Positions 1-12,700 of a stretch of 64,000 nt of DNA are shown here, piece after piece (position 1 is the stretch's first letter; each line of letters starts with the position of its first letter). Below the pieces are notes generated by a model. The model was not told the DNA's origin. It searched no databases and saw only the letters and a program-made list of their open reading frames with translations. This stretch comes from Lateolabrax maculatus (taxonomy: Eukaryota; Chordata; Actinopteri; Acropomatiformes; Lateolabracidae). Location: positions 18,761,001 to 18,825,000 of the forward strand of contig CM062211.1 in assembly GCA_031216445.1 (NCBI GenBank), written 5' to 3'. The translations under genes were made by a program, and so were the position numbers.

Positions 1-135
1 AGATAATGGGCTTTACCAAAATGACTGGCAACCACATTCTCAGCTTTGATAATATACTCATTTCTCCTTTTGTAATCGTACCCTTCCACTTCTTTCACTT
101 TCCCCTGTGGTCTGACTCATTTTTTGTATTTCCAG

Positions 136-517
136 GAAGGGTTCCTCTGTCTGTTGTTCCCCCACCCAGCTGGGACCCAAAAAATTCCGCTGGACGACAC
201 AAAATGTCCAGAATCACCCACCGACCCGGCCAAGAGGTCGCCAGTTCTCCCTCCAGTTCTCCAGGCAGTCGTCAAAGGGGTCAATCCGCAGCCTGCCAAG
301 CCCCAAGGCTCTGGGAAGGCGGAGAAGAGGCCTGGCTCGATTCCAGTCCAGACGATTACCTGGACCACCTACTGACACTCTGCAGCTCCCAGACCCTGAG
401 TATGACCACGACTTCAAGGGAATGGCAGGGACTGAGGACGACGAGAAGGAAGGAACCAAAAACAGTGAAGAGATCATAAACTCAAACTCCCAATCAGAGA
501 GCTTGGAAAAAATATGA
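136..517 (+). CDS. Last coding exon (3' partial) of an unidentified gene, possibly bestrophin-3
   Basis: A pyrimidine-rich acceptor (TTTGTATTTCCAG) ends at 135. It is followed by a frame open for 126 codons to a TGA at 515-517, after one base of a split codon. The encoded tail is strongly basic and Ser/Pro/Arg-rich in its first two thirds, with a run GRRRRG. It then becomes acidic (PEYDHDF, TEDDEKEG) and ends QSESLEKI. No domain is visible, which fits a disordered C-terminal tail. In human, BEST3 lies on the 3' side of CCT2 on the opposite strand, pointing towards it. This exon has that position and orientation relative to cct2 here, and bestrophins have long variable tails in their last exon. 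The identification rests on gene order only. Two other frames are also open for much of the exon, so even the frame rests on the acceptor phase and the length. Confidence 0.4.
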
Positions 518-1567
518 GAACCACAGTTACATACTGCCCAAACAGAGCCAATCTCCGAGCTGGTAACGACATTACCCAACAGGAGAAGTCACAACTTTGA
601 CTAAGAGGAATGTTGATTTGAACAAATACCTAGAAAGCGCAAACCTCTGAATGGATGTTTTGAAGCCTGGAATTTGGATTTACTGCCTGTTGCCGGCTTC
701 GTTACTGGAGACAAACCCTAAACCCCTAACTAGGCCTAAGATGGTACACCAAAGAATACCAAAGTATCCTACTAATGGTAATCAACGTTTAAGCTAAAAA
801 AAAATAATTTTTATATAACTCAATGCACATTAATAATAAGCAAAATTAGCCACCAAGAGCTGAACTTCTGGAGTCGTGGAAAAGATGTGTTGACTTTGTA
901 TTTCCAGAGAAAAGTTGTGGGTTTTCCCACTCATTTCAATACAGTCAGCATTTTCTTAGATGCCATCTAGTGGCCATTAGAGGAACTGCAGCTGAACACA
1001 CTTCAGTTTTGGCTGAGGTGACTGCTGTTCAGATAAATTGGTCAGGATAACTGACTCGACTGTAAAAGTTTTGAGAAGAACATGATTTCTAGCACAAACT
1101 CTTCTCTCTACATGTGATAACAGTTATATTGGTCTGTTTTTGTAAATGTAACTAAAGTAATGAATATCTGTTGTTGCTGCTGAATCACCAAAAACTGTAC
1201 TTTTTAAACATTAAAAATAACTGACTTGTCAATGGGTCACCAAAATGAAGAATGGTGTCACGGCCATACATAGCAGTTCAGCCAGTGATGGTTGTTTATC
1301 CTTGCTGATGTACTGGGAATATGACTGGTTGATATGATGGTTTATGATTGGGCACTATTGATGGACCTCTGACTGCAACTCACAAAAGGTGCAAAATAGG
1401 ACAGAGAATGATGGGTATCTTAAGCACGATGCTGCTAGATGGTTGCAAATGAGTGGCATTTGAGTTGGTGCCTTTGCACCACCAAGAACTACAAAATACT
1501 GTTATGGTCTTTTTAATTGTATAGTATTTATTGATCATACAGTTGTCAACTATTGATAACTGATGGG
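518..1567. other. Intergenic spacer between two convergent genes
   Basis: The + strand gene ending at 517 and the nothepsin gene ending at 1568 meet tail to tail here. The spacer is AT-rich, without a convincing ORF, and should hold both 3' UTRs. An ATTAAA-like poly(A) signal on the + strand lies near 1210. I see no RNA gene or intact mobile element. Confidence 0.5.
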
Positions 1568-2429
1568 TTAGTCTTTGGTTGGGTGCCTAGCTGGGGCAAA
1601 GCCCACCCGGTCCTGTCCTCTGTCGAAGATGCTGTAGAACTCTGTCAGAAATACATCTCCCAGAATCCACAGCGGGCCTTCGGGGGAAACAATGTCCACG
1701 GCCTGGAAACCACTGAAACACAACTCCTTGTCGCCAAGCATTTCCTGGAAATACAGACAGAGACATTTTGAAGAGACATTTCAGTATCATACTTTGTATT
1801 TTATGTTCAAGTTCAGGTAAATTTGTCAACCATACAAATTATAACTGATTAAATTGTCGTTTCTCCCACGACCAAGATATAAAACAAAACATCAGAAAAA
1901 ACATAAAAACTTCAGTCGTCTTTGACTCCTTTTGTGGTACATGGTTTGAGATATCTGCCAGACCTTCTTAAAACACTGAAATCTTGGAAAGTCTCTAGAA
2001 CCTCCTGGACTTCCTAAGAAACCCAGGAACCCTGTGGTACCCTTGGACCATTAGACTCTACTGAACTATTGAACACCTCTGAAAGCCCTCAGAAACCCTT
2101 TAGACTACCCCAAAACCTTCTAGACCACTGTTTCCCAATCATGGTCTTGGGTGCACAATGCCCTGCATGTTTTAGGTGTTTCCCTGCTCCAACAGGACCA
2201 GGATTGGGAAATATTGTTCTGCACGACTTGATCCCTACACTGCAAACACAGACAGCAGCTACACAAAGTCTGTCAGCCATTTTAAAAGACAAACTATAGA
2301 AGACAACTCAGGGCCAGAATGACAAACCTTCCTAACGTAGTGTTCAGCAGTCAGTGTGTACTCTTTTCCTCCCAGGACGAATGTCACATGAGGCAAACTG
2401 GACAACCTGACACAGTCGATAAAGAACTG

Positions 2430-2480
<51 letters not shown>

Positions 2481-4503
2481 AAGGTTGAATGAGATTTTAT
2501 GCAAACTTCACCAAAAGCAGTATTCCATTTTGTTTATATACAATTTTCCATTTTTGTAACTTTAAAATATTTTCCAGATATTCACTATTAGAAATATTAT
2601 TTGGATTATAAAATTAAATTTTCTGTAACCTCTCCTATGTTTGTGGGTGTGGCTCCAATCAGCTGCTGAAGGCTGAGGATGTTATTGGTCGGTCCGGCGA
2701 TGAGGGAAGTTCCGGTATCGACAATCGCCTGGCAACCGTTAGGACAGAACGAACTCACACCCTGCACCGCCACACTGAAACAAACAAGGAGATCATAATT
2801 TTGCGATAATCTTGCTTGGACTGCCACCTAGTGGTTTCTGCATGTACTGCACAGCACACCGGCACAGTGTATTGATTGTGACCACACACAACTGTCATGT
2901 TGGATGTGGTGAAGAGCCATTACTGTTATTCACCAAAGTTATCACCAAAATCCAGAAAAGCATTTTGAAAATGAGTGCTTGTAAGTACAGTGTCAGGACT
3001 TCAACATGGGGTTAAGATTACAATTGTGATGATTTAATTATAACACAATATCACAATATTAAAAAAATGTGGGAAACCTGTCCATCTTAATCTGCCAGTA
3101 TCCCTTAGCAGTCACAGGGAGCCAGTTTATTGGTCCCGTGTACAATGCGTTGTCTGTTCCTCCGAGCAACAGTTCGCCTTCTGGGTTGCCGCTACTTGTT
3201 CTCCTGCAGGGACAAAAATCACATTCCAGTCAACAAACTGCAATTTATACTTTGATTATGTTATGTTTGATATTCTTATCAAATGTCTTAGACAACGCCC
3301 CGAGAGTCAGGATGTTATTAATCCACCCGGATATTTGACCGACACATTTCATTAATTAGCATTTGAACCAGAACTCATCTTTGGTACAGAGGTTTGCTGG
3401 ACTGGAAACCTTCAAAGTCTTCTCTTTCTGTGGCATGAATCGTCTGCTCTAGATCTTCCTAAGACACTGAAAACTGAAAATTGAAAATTGCCCCTGCACC
3501 TCCTGAGAAACCAAGGAACCCTGTGGCACCCTTGAACCTTTAGACTCTGCTGAACTCTTGAGAACACCGAAAGAATACCCCAAGATCTTCTAGACCACTC
3601 CTTGATCCCTCACAGCTCTCGTGACTGGAAAAATCCCTGTTAATACAGTATTCTTTAAAACCAGTGAGGTTGCACCTGCTGAGGTAGAAGGAGAAGACCG
3701 GCTCCTCCACGGTCTTCTGTGCCAACATGGTGTCAAAAACAGGGTTTCCAAGGATCTCTGCCAGAGACGGGTAACCCATCCCCAGAACACCATCGAACTT
3801 TGCCATTACAAATGCAGCACCGGGCTCATAGACTGACTCCCCAAACTCCTGGTTGAGGGCGGTCAGACCACCAACCTGGAACACAAGACAACTGATTACA
3901 GAATATTATAGAATAGAGTAAATCGTCAGCGTCTCCAGCAACACAGAGTCAAAACAAATCTTCAAATCCTTTGCAGCCCAAATACTGAGGAGATTTTGTT
4001 CTTTTGTTAGGTATTATGGGCAACAGATGTCAACATCAGTCTCCTTTTGCCCACAATCCCTAAAACCTTTGAGGTTGTTTCTTAAAATTGGTTTGGTATG
4101 ATCTTAAAAAATGGGATTAACAATTGATTTTGTTACAAATTGCAATATTTCTAAATTTCTTTTTCTATTGACATTTTCACCTTTACTGGACTGTTGTTTC
4201 GTGTGGATTAATCAGGATCGACACCAGCATACATACTTTTTAAAGTTTTCTTTGGTTTGGGTTTTTTCGCCTTTACCTTTCCTTATCTGGCCAACCCGAG
4301 TATACGCACATTTGACGAATACAGCCTTTCTTGTAATTGTAACATTAATATGTTATATAGAGTATAACAGAAAGGACCTTCAGCGTGTCCCTGGCCATGA
4401 CTCCCAGCAGGTGTCCTGATCCGTAGTGAATCCCAAACATCCGACCATCATGATGGAACGATGTCGACTCAAACGCCCTAAAACGCTTGTGCAATGCTGT
4501 GAA

Positions 4504-4549
<46 letters not shown>

Positions 4550-6310
4550 TGTGTTTCCATTATGACTTACATTCATTTCCTTGAAACTTACCATAACCCT
4601 ACCCATTACTAGTCTAACCTTTACCCTAACCTTAAACCAAGTCTTCACCCTATAATTCTATAATTTACTTCATGGGGATGTTGTGTCCCCATAGGCAGGT
4701 GGGTCCCCACAATGTCAGTAATACAAATACCACACACACACAGGCCTTGAACTTCTTATCACAGTCAGGAACAAACTAAACTATGCTGTCACGCTGCCCT
4801 GACCCACAAACAAAACCCTAATACCAATACAAACTAGAGTTGTGTACTGTAGTGCTATACTGTCGTGTGTGTATGTGTGTGTGTAGTGTTGTGTAGTACC
4901 ACAGGCTTGGCTGACGCAGTAGAATGACGGCACCCAGAGGTCAGCTGATCCGGTGTCAAAAACCACGGAGAAGTTCTGCCCCGGGGTCCCCAAACTGATT
5001 TCACCATAATACTGAGCCTGACACACAAACACACAGTGTAAGTCTGCAGCTGAGATGAAAAACAAAACACACACACACACACACAAACGTGAGTTTGATG
5101 CCTGATTTAATACTCGTAAACTCAGACACCCTGAGCAAAGCACATGAAGTCGTTACTTGGCGCCATCCATCCGGTGGAAATAAAGAATTACACTGTGCCA
5201 CACGGCAACGATTCTGTTCTTTAGATAAGTAATACTTAAAAGCGAGAAATCCCTGGAAAAGAGAGATATACTCAAGGGAAATTATGATATTAATGTCTCA
5301 CGAAAAACTTTGAACCCTAAACTGAATTGCTGAAACCAAAGCAGATTTTTACAATATATATATTTTTTTATAAAAATAAATATCATGATAATGATACGTA
5401 TGCTATCACGTACAAACTGTGCACATAAATCATGCATGACTTGTTATTATGTAAAGTTCTGTCATCCTAATTGCACAAAACCCTCCTAAGAAACTGACTG
5501 ATTTGACAGACAACACTGATCCCCAGAGGAAAATAACACTTGATTTGATTTGAGCACATTTTTAAACACTTTGATATAAAACAACATCCATCACTCTGCA
5601 GGGTTCTTCAAATCCTCGTGAGCAGAAGAGGGGTTTAGTTACAGCAACAAGGAGAAGTTGAGACAGTCAGTGTTTCTCTTACGTCCATGAAGTTGTAGAT
5701 CTTCTCGCTGGAGCGTCCGAACCGCAGTGACGGCGTGCCGGGCGGGAAGCACTGAGCGTAGCGCCGGTTGAACATGTCGGGGCGGTGATCCTTCAGGAAC
5801 TCCTGCAGCAGGCCGTCGGCTCGCAGCTGCGTCCGAATCGAACGCCCCCGCCTCAGAGGAACCCTGGGGAGGTTACAGTTTAGAAAACTGGGTTAAAATT
5901 TTGTTTGTTTCATAGGTTTTCTTTTTTAAAGGGATAGTACAACATTTTGGGAAATACACTCATTAGTTTTCTTGCTGAGAGTTAGATGGGAAGATTGATA
6001 GCAGATAGCTTAGCATAAAGACTGGAAACATCTAGCCTGCCTCTGTCCAGACAAATAAATTCCACTTAACCAGCAAATCTAAAGCAATATATGGATAAAA
6101 ATATAAAAATATACATCTTTGAACTTCATTTATTTCACAAAAAAAAAAAACTTTTTACAAAGAAAATTGAGAAGCCAAACATAAGACTTGACTAATGCAA
6201 AGACAGTTACTGTATTTGTACCCTGATATTAATGAAGGTTTTTCCTACCTGACCAGTGCAGAGCTCGTCCATGTCCAGATCAACAGCACCAGCAGCACCA
6301 GCCGCAACAT
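1568..6310 (-). CDS. nots: Nothepsin-type pepsin-like aspartic protease, complete, nine exons
   Basis: Secreted or lysosomal acid protease of the pepsin (A1) family. Exons: 6310-6249, 5863-5683, 5017-4900, 4496-4378, 3875-3676, 3203-3078, 2774-2630, 2426-2328, 1744-1568 (stop TAA); they total 408 residues. Residues 1-18 are a hydrophobic signal peptide. A basic propeptide follows (VPLRRGRSIR). The first catalytic motif is DTGSADLW (Asp102), the flap reads IHYGSG (Tyr145), and the second catalytic motif is DTGTS (Asp288). There is a potential N-glycosylation site at NFS (96-98). The nine-exon layout matches pepsin/cathepsin D genes. The QYYGEISLGTP segment and the YAQCFPPGTPSL propeptide end are what I remember of fish nothepsin, known as a liver-expressed fish enzyme; cathepsin E or D is the alternative. 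The exon 4 donor (gtcctt) is weak. Introns 5 and 8 carry a related repeat. Confidence 0.82.
2431..2476. repeat. (CA)n microsatellite at the nots exon 8 acceptor
   Basis: A (CA)n run starts within 6 bp of exon 2426-2328. On the minus strand it forms a (TG)n tract ending tgtttcag. Confidence 0.95.
4504..4545. repeat. (AC)n microsatellite near the nots exon 4 acceptor
   Basis: About 42 bp of (AC)n, 8 bp from exon 4496-4378. Confidence 0.95.
4560..4740. repeat. Dispersed 'GTCCCCATAGGCAGGTGGGT' repeat with CCTAACC-like stretch
   Basis: AACCTTTACCCTAACCTTAAACC is followed by GGGGATGTTGTGTCCCCATA and GGTGGGTCCCCACAATG. Related GTGAGGACCCTCACTGACAT pieces lie at 35297-35320 and, inverted, at 62018-62045. 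The CCCTAACC stretch is part of this repeat, not a telomeric insertion. Confidence 0.5.
5930..6075. repeat. Dispersed 'GCTTAGCATAAAGACT' repeat, nots intron 1
   Basis: It contains CATTTTGGGAAATACACTCATT, TAGCTTAGCATAAAGACTGG, AAACATCTAGCCTGCC and CTGTCCAGACAAATAAA. It is the fullest copy of the family in the window. Confidence 0.6.
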
Positions 6311-6390
6311 GTCTGTCCGTCTGTCCGTCAGACTGACGGCTGGCAGACGATGAGGACTTTATCAGGCTTCACTGCTGCTCTGATTGGATC
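6311..6390 (-). promoter_or_regulatory. Candidate core promoter of nots
   Basis: On the minus strand a TATA-like TGATAAAG (6357-6364) lies about 47 bp before the start codon, and a CCAAT box (6383-6387) lies about 20 bp further upstream. The spacing would allow a 5' UTR of roughly 20 bases. This is read from motif and spacing only. Confidence 0.3.
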
Positions 6391-7958
6391 TAAGTCTCTG
6401 TGAGAAAATCCACCCAAAACCTCAACCAAACTCAGCAACTGCAAAAACTGTAGGACCTGAAGAGGTTTTCTCATGAAGACACTATTTTCAAAACAAACTG
6501 ATGAGTAATAATTGTCTAAAATCTCTCAGTACTCACTTTATACAGCACTAAATTCACTTTTTACCTATTTGAGTGTCTTAATTAAAATACAGTAAATTAC
6601 AGGATATAATGTGTAATGCCTTCAAAAATTCTCACAATGGGACAAAAACATTGTACTTTTTGCTAAAAATTCAAATCCATCAAATGCAAACACAATTGTT
6701 TGCATTTGATGGATGCAAATATTACAGTCATGCAGCACAACATCTGTCAGTAAAAGTACAAAAAGTGTTTGAAATCCCAATTTACTGCTGATTATGTAAA
6801 CTGTTTAGTTTTCTCTGTGGGGAAGACTGAATGACTGAATAAGGACGTGATTTCTTTGGTTGGGTAACTTCAGTGTGCTGACACTCTGAGGTCTCAGTCA
6901 CTGCGACCTGATGAGGCAGACGGCCAACACTAAATCAATACTGTACTTTATGCTTCACTACAATCATCTGACAGCTTCAGTTACTTGTTACTTTACAAAT
7001 TAAGATTCTTGCACACAAAACATTCAAGGACTTGTGGTTGGACAAAACAAGCTGTGTGAAGGTGTCACTGTGGTCACAGGGGACATATTTCTTTTACTAC
7101 TTTAACTACATTTTCCTGATTATACTTTAACTGAAGTAACATTTTCAAGGCAGGACTTTTACTCAAGGATAAGGATGTGAGTACTTCGTCCACCACTGAT
7201 GACATACAACAGACCTCTAAGATCGTTGCTATCTCAGTGTGTCGCTGCCTTTCCTGCTGCAGTCAGGAGTCTGAGTTCCTACTTGTAAACTCGGGGCGAA
7301 TCGATCCCCCCCGACTTCACAGAGGATCAGTCGCCTGAAGTCACACAACAATGGCAGCGACCACGGAGGCGCTCATCGTAAATGATAAACCTTCAACTAA
7401 AAGGCAACGTTGAGTATATTTGCCTGTATTTAATAAAAATAATACATTCTATCAGAGTAAAACAGACTTGCCAGAGAAACGCCAGTGTGTCACAGTCAGC
7501 CATGTTTTTGGTCTTGAAATTCTGACCTCCGACTGCGTCTCGAACGCAAGAGACACAAAGACAACAAACAAATCAGCTGATCAGGATTAGTTTTTAATTC
7601 AGTAAACAAAACAAACAACGTCCAGACTTACATTATAAGCGACGTCGGCACAAACCGGCTAACGTTAACATAACCAGCAAGCGCTGTAACCTCAGCTAAT
7701 GTCGGCATCACAAACCGCGCTGGTCAAACATCGGACATCAGCGTCACAGCAGCGACGCATGATTGGCTGCTGTCCTGCCAGCATTAGCAGAGGCACTGAA
7801 GCTGGTGACAGCCGGCCGGCCTGTGCAGTGCTTCCACAGTGAAAGTTTAACAGAGAAAAAAAAACAAACACAGCGGAGCGTTCCTTTAATTTGAACTACA
7901 CAGAGGTGATAAATAACAAAACTGATCCCTCCCCGTTCATCTTCATCCTCCTCTTCCT
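6391..7958. other. Spacer between cct2 3' end and nots 5' end, largely repeat-derived
   Basis: It contains a dispersed repeat copy ending near 7195 in the typical GTACTT..TCCACCACTG end. Around 7260-7560 there is a GC-richer stretch that also looks dispersed. The cct2 3' UTR occupies the right end, with an ATTAAA poly(A) variant on the minus strand at 7884-7889, about 70 bp beyond the stop. No LRRC10-like leucine-rich ORF is present, although LRRC10 sits next to CCT2 in human. Confidence 0.5.
6930..7195. mobile_element. Partial copy of the CAG(T/A)GGTGGA MITE-like family
   Basis: It shares CTGACAGCTT(C/T)AGTTACTT, GTTGGAC(A)ACAA, GTGAAGGTGTCACT and CACAGGGGACAT with 38575-39375 in the same order, and ends GAGTACTTCGTCCACCACTG. 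Confidence 0.6.
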
Positions 7959-9189
7959 CTAGCAGGGGTGATGGTCGGGAACCCTCTTCCTACAAAAAGC
8001 AAACAACAACGGTCAATAAACTGTAAACAAACATCGCAACAAGATTTTGAAGACAAATATGTTTGTTAATTGTTTGTATTCCATATTCATATTATGCTTG
8101 CAGCTTTTAATAAAATTGTTACATAGCAGCTGAATGGCACCTGAATGCACCACCAGGATGCATTCGGTGTGTGATGGACCGACCTGGGCGCAGCTTTGAT
8201 GATGTTGTCGACTCTCAGGATCATCTCAGCGGCTTCGGAGGCACTCAGCAGCACCTGACGCTTCACCTGGAAGGACTCTGTGATCCCCAGCTCTGCCATG
8301 TTGCCCACTGAGCCTTCAGACATGTCTGCAGGGACAAAAAAACACACTCAATGTTTGTCCAAAACCAGCTTTCATGTGCAAAGAATCGGTAATGTGATCT
8401 TCCATTTAAACTTGAGTCATGTTTTTATGAATGACTGCATGTTTAAAACGGATCTTTCAGGTGTAGAACATCTGTGTTTCTGTTGACTCACTCAGTCCGA
8501 AGGAGGTCTTGTTCTCCTGGTGTGCAGCTCTCAGCTGAGCCACCAGGTCGGCGCTGTCGTAGCCGGCGTTGTCAGCAATGATGGTCGGCAGCTGGAGGAC
8601 AAAACAGTGTGAGAAACATTAATTATACACTCAAAGACTTATGAGCCAAATGTCTCTGGTACTTTCTACAGCTTTGTGTTTCCCATCTACAGATGAATCA
8701 TACAAAACACTCTGAAACACAAAAGCGTATTTGTCAAAAGCCACAAAAACAAATTAAACCACTAAATGTTTTTCAGTTGCCTGGAAGGAAGGAAATCGAT
8801 CTGGAGAAGACTACAGATCCAACATGATGAACCACAGCAAAAGAAAGCAGGTCCGTACCATTCTCAGAGCCTTGGCGAACGACTCCATGGCGACCGCCTC
8901 CTTTCCTGGCGTCCTATTGGCCAGATCAGACACCACCTTGGCCATCAGCATCTCAGAGCAGCCTGACCGAGAGGTGGAGACACAGCACAGAGGGTGAGGG
9001 CGAGTGTGTGCAGGTATGGGGGGTAATCAGTGCTGTGAGGCCGGTGTCATGTGAGTATGGAGTGTCGGAAGGGCCACTAAGGATAATTAAGAACAAATTA
9101 ACGATGTCGCCTTTAAACCATGTGATACACTTTTCAACACGCCACAGTCGGTATCTTTCCTCTCTTCTCATCTCTCATCCTCGATGAGG

Positions 9190-9234
<45 letters not shown>

Positions 9235-9511
9235 CTCCTCCGTAGACGGTGCGTGGCTCCTTCACAGTCTGAGCCAACACACACAGAGCGTCGTGCAGCG
9301 AGCGCTCGGCCTCGTCCAGAATCTGCTGAGTCGCTCCACGCAGGACGATGGTGCACGCCTCACCTGATGGGGGAGGGGGTGGGGGGTCAAAGGTCAAACT
9401 GAAAGGCGGCCACACACAAACTGCCCTCTACAGAACCAGTAAAGTTTTCATAGAAATCCCACATTTCTATGACATATTTCAAAATTTTGACCAAATATAT
9501 AGTTTAGGCTT

Positions 9512-9554
<43 letters not shown>

Positions 9555-9683
9555 TGTACCCATGGCGACTCCAGAGAAGTGGATGAGTGTGTCCTCTCCG
9601 ATCATCACCTCCTCAATCAGCTTGCAGTGACCGAGTTTCACCAGCTCGGGGTGGTCAAAGGTGGAGGTGATCTCTCCTCCTGA

Positions 9684-9718
<35 letters not shown>

Positions 9719-12700
9719 GTTACAATACAGTTCATCAATAAATCGATCACTCGATTCTGGAGTCTGTATAAACAATCTGAGGATACATTAAACTGCAACC
9801 ACAACAGATAAATATCATTATCAATTAATCTGCTGATCATTTTCTCGATTAATCATCCGGTTTGAAGCTGTGAAAAAAGCTTCATGACATTTTTAAATTG
9901 TCCGGTTAAAAACCCAAAGATATTAATTTCCCGGCACAGAGGACTAAGAAAGTCAGAATCAGAACAGTTTCTTTATTGACATCAAACTAATTTATAAATT
10001 TGATTAAATCAACTCATTTCAGCTCAAAGAGCAAAATCAAGTCCTGTGAACAGAAATCAGTTTACAACAATAGAATTATAAATATTGTTAAATATTTTAT
10101 CTATACTTTAATAATCAAATGTTCTGTGTGTCAGACCCTCTTCTCACTTTAAATTTTGACTTGCCTAAAACTTTTTGGGCCTTTTAGTTGTGATTTTATT
10201 TTTCATTTGCAACCTTTTAGCAGGACTTCCTTTCTTTATAGCATTTATTTGAAGCTGCAGGCGGAACAGAAGCCACACGTGGAGGCACAAAGAAGAAATG
10301 TACGTTTTGAAAGAAAGAAATCTATATAAAATAGGTTGCATGAAAAAGATCAAGTGTCACAAAGACGAATTAAAATCACCAAGTCCTTCATCTGTATTCA
10401 TTTAACACAGACGGATCATTACTGGAGCCTATACTGACAGTACATGTGCCTGTGCGTGCGTGTGTGTGTGTGTGTGTGTGTACGTACCAGTGACCAGAGC
10501 GAGGCGCTCGACGCCGGAGAAGTCGGCGTGCTCGATGGCCATGACACCTGCCTGAGCGAACAGCTGCTCAGGATAGTTATAGATCAACTGTCTATAAAAG
10601 AAATAAAGAGTCATTTTACAGAAAAATGTCTAGAAACGCTGCAAACACGTGATGATCTTATAGACCATGATGCATTGCTGCAGATTAAACTGCCCGACAG
10701 GATATAAAGGGTGCGTGTGTGAACCTGTTGATGAAGCAGTTGATTCCGTGTTTCAGGATTCGATCGACCTTCTCCTTCATCTTCTCTTTCTCTGCGAGTT
10801 CGATCTCTGCAACCTTCGCCGTCGAGTCGACACGAACCCTGGAGCCAAAGATCTGACACACACACACACACACACAGAGTAAATATACTGATAATAAGCC
10901 CTCAGGCAGGCTACATGTTGTGTGTGTCGGTGTGTGTGGGCACCTTGATTTTGTCGGTATCCATGCCAGTGTTGGCGATCAGGATCTTGACGTTCTCCAT
11001 CCTCTTCGGTTGGTTCACGCCGATCTTCTTGTCCAACAGGAAACCTGGAGGAAGCAGAAACGCACACGTGACGTTACAGCGGCCGACCACAAAAACCAGA
11101 GCGATCCGCCCCGGGTGGTTACGACGTCACGCGGCCTCACCTTCGTCCAGGTAGGAGTCGGTGAGGCTGCCTCCCAGCTTCTTAATGATGTGGATGGCCT
11201 CCAGGTTCCCGGAGCCCTTCAACCTCATGACGGCGTTGACGGCCAGCTGGGAGAAGTGGGCTTTGTGGTGAGTCAGCAGTTTGGAGGACAGCGTGGTGCG
11301 GGCGATGTTGAGAAGGTCCTCCTGGAAACGGGCCGAGTCGTTGCTATGGAGACAGGAAGGATGACGAGGCAGAAGGGGAGAGAAGAAGAGGAGTCGTCAA
11401 CAGAGTTAACAGAGTTTGGCGCTGGAGTTGGACTCGGAAAATAAAATATCTGCTTCAAAAACATGAGTTAAACAAATTAAACAAATTGTTGGAAGAACAA
11501 AAATTCAACCCAAACAATTTTATATAAATTTGCATTTTCTTTTGCCGATTTTATGAAAATTCAGTTGAAATTTGCAGTAAATTTGAGTGAAACTGGCGAC
11601 TATAACAAACTAAAACTGCCCAAAATTTATTCTTAGTTTAAACTGCCCGTAAGTTAGAAAAAAATTAACTTACAAATACAGTTGCAGAGAAAAGAAAAAA
11701 AAAAAAGAAAATGCAAACAATAAATTACTAAAAGAAACAAAAAAGGAGACTGGATTCACAACAACCAAATTAGAACCAAAAGAATACCAAACAATATGAC
11801 TCATACTCAATATTATCCTCTGTCTCTCTATCTATCTATATAATTCTGTATGTGTTCAGTGACGTCGGCCTCACCTGTGATCCACAGCAGCCTCCCTCAG
11901 GGCGTCTCTGGCCACCTGAGTCGCCTTCCTCCAGCCGGAGATGATGGTCTGTGGGTGGATCTTCTTGGCGATCAGAAGCTCGGCCTCCTGCGACACCAAC
12001 GGTGACGGTTAAAAAGCAGCAGTAAGTGTGTTATTATTTATAAATAAAAAAGGTAAGATGGTGTTTTACCCGCAGCAGCTCTGCAGCGAGCACGGTGACG
12101 GAGGTCGTCCCGTCTCCAACTTCATCATCCTGAACCTTCGACATGTCTGGAAACGCAAACAGGATTTAAAAATTACTATTTTATTGTCAGACCAATGTTT
12201 CACAAAGCTACTGGACAGTTTTTCTCATTTCTCTGTAGCCAGTTGGACAAGTTGTCCAGCAGACATTCGGCAGCTTCACTCACCAACCAGAACTTTGGCA
12301 GCTGGGTTGTCGACGCCGATGGCTTTCAGGATAGTTGCTCCGTCGTTGGTCACCGTCACCATTCCGCCCTTTCCTCCACCCATCAGGATCTTATCCTGAA
12401 GAGAACCACGAGAAGGAATCGTTCAACTACAAACTATTTTCCTAAAGTAGATTTCTAAGTCAAAGGCTACATCCACATTACTACATTTTCATTTTAAAAC
12501 ATGGAAATTGTCGGAAATCGCTGGAATAACGATCGGCTCTAGCGATTAACATGACCTACCATCCCCTTTGGACCCAGAGTGCTTTTCACCAGATCTCCGA
12601 TAGCGATGGCGCCCACGAAGGATGACTGCAGAGAAAACACCAACAGTTAATCAATGTTTCAGGGCTTCATCTTCCTCTAATAAAATAAAATAAATCCAGA

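Noticed and set aside
4600..4660. CCCTAACC-like stretch as an interstitial telomere
   Set aside because: Units are irregular and the flanking GTCCCCATAGGCAGGTGGGT text marks it as part of a dispersed repeat.
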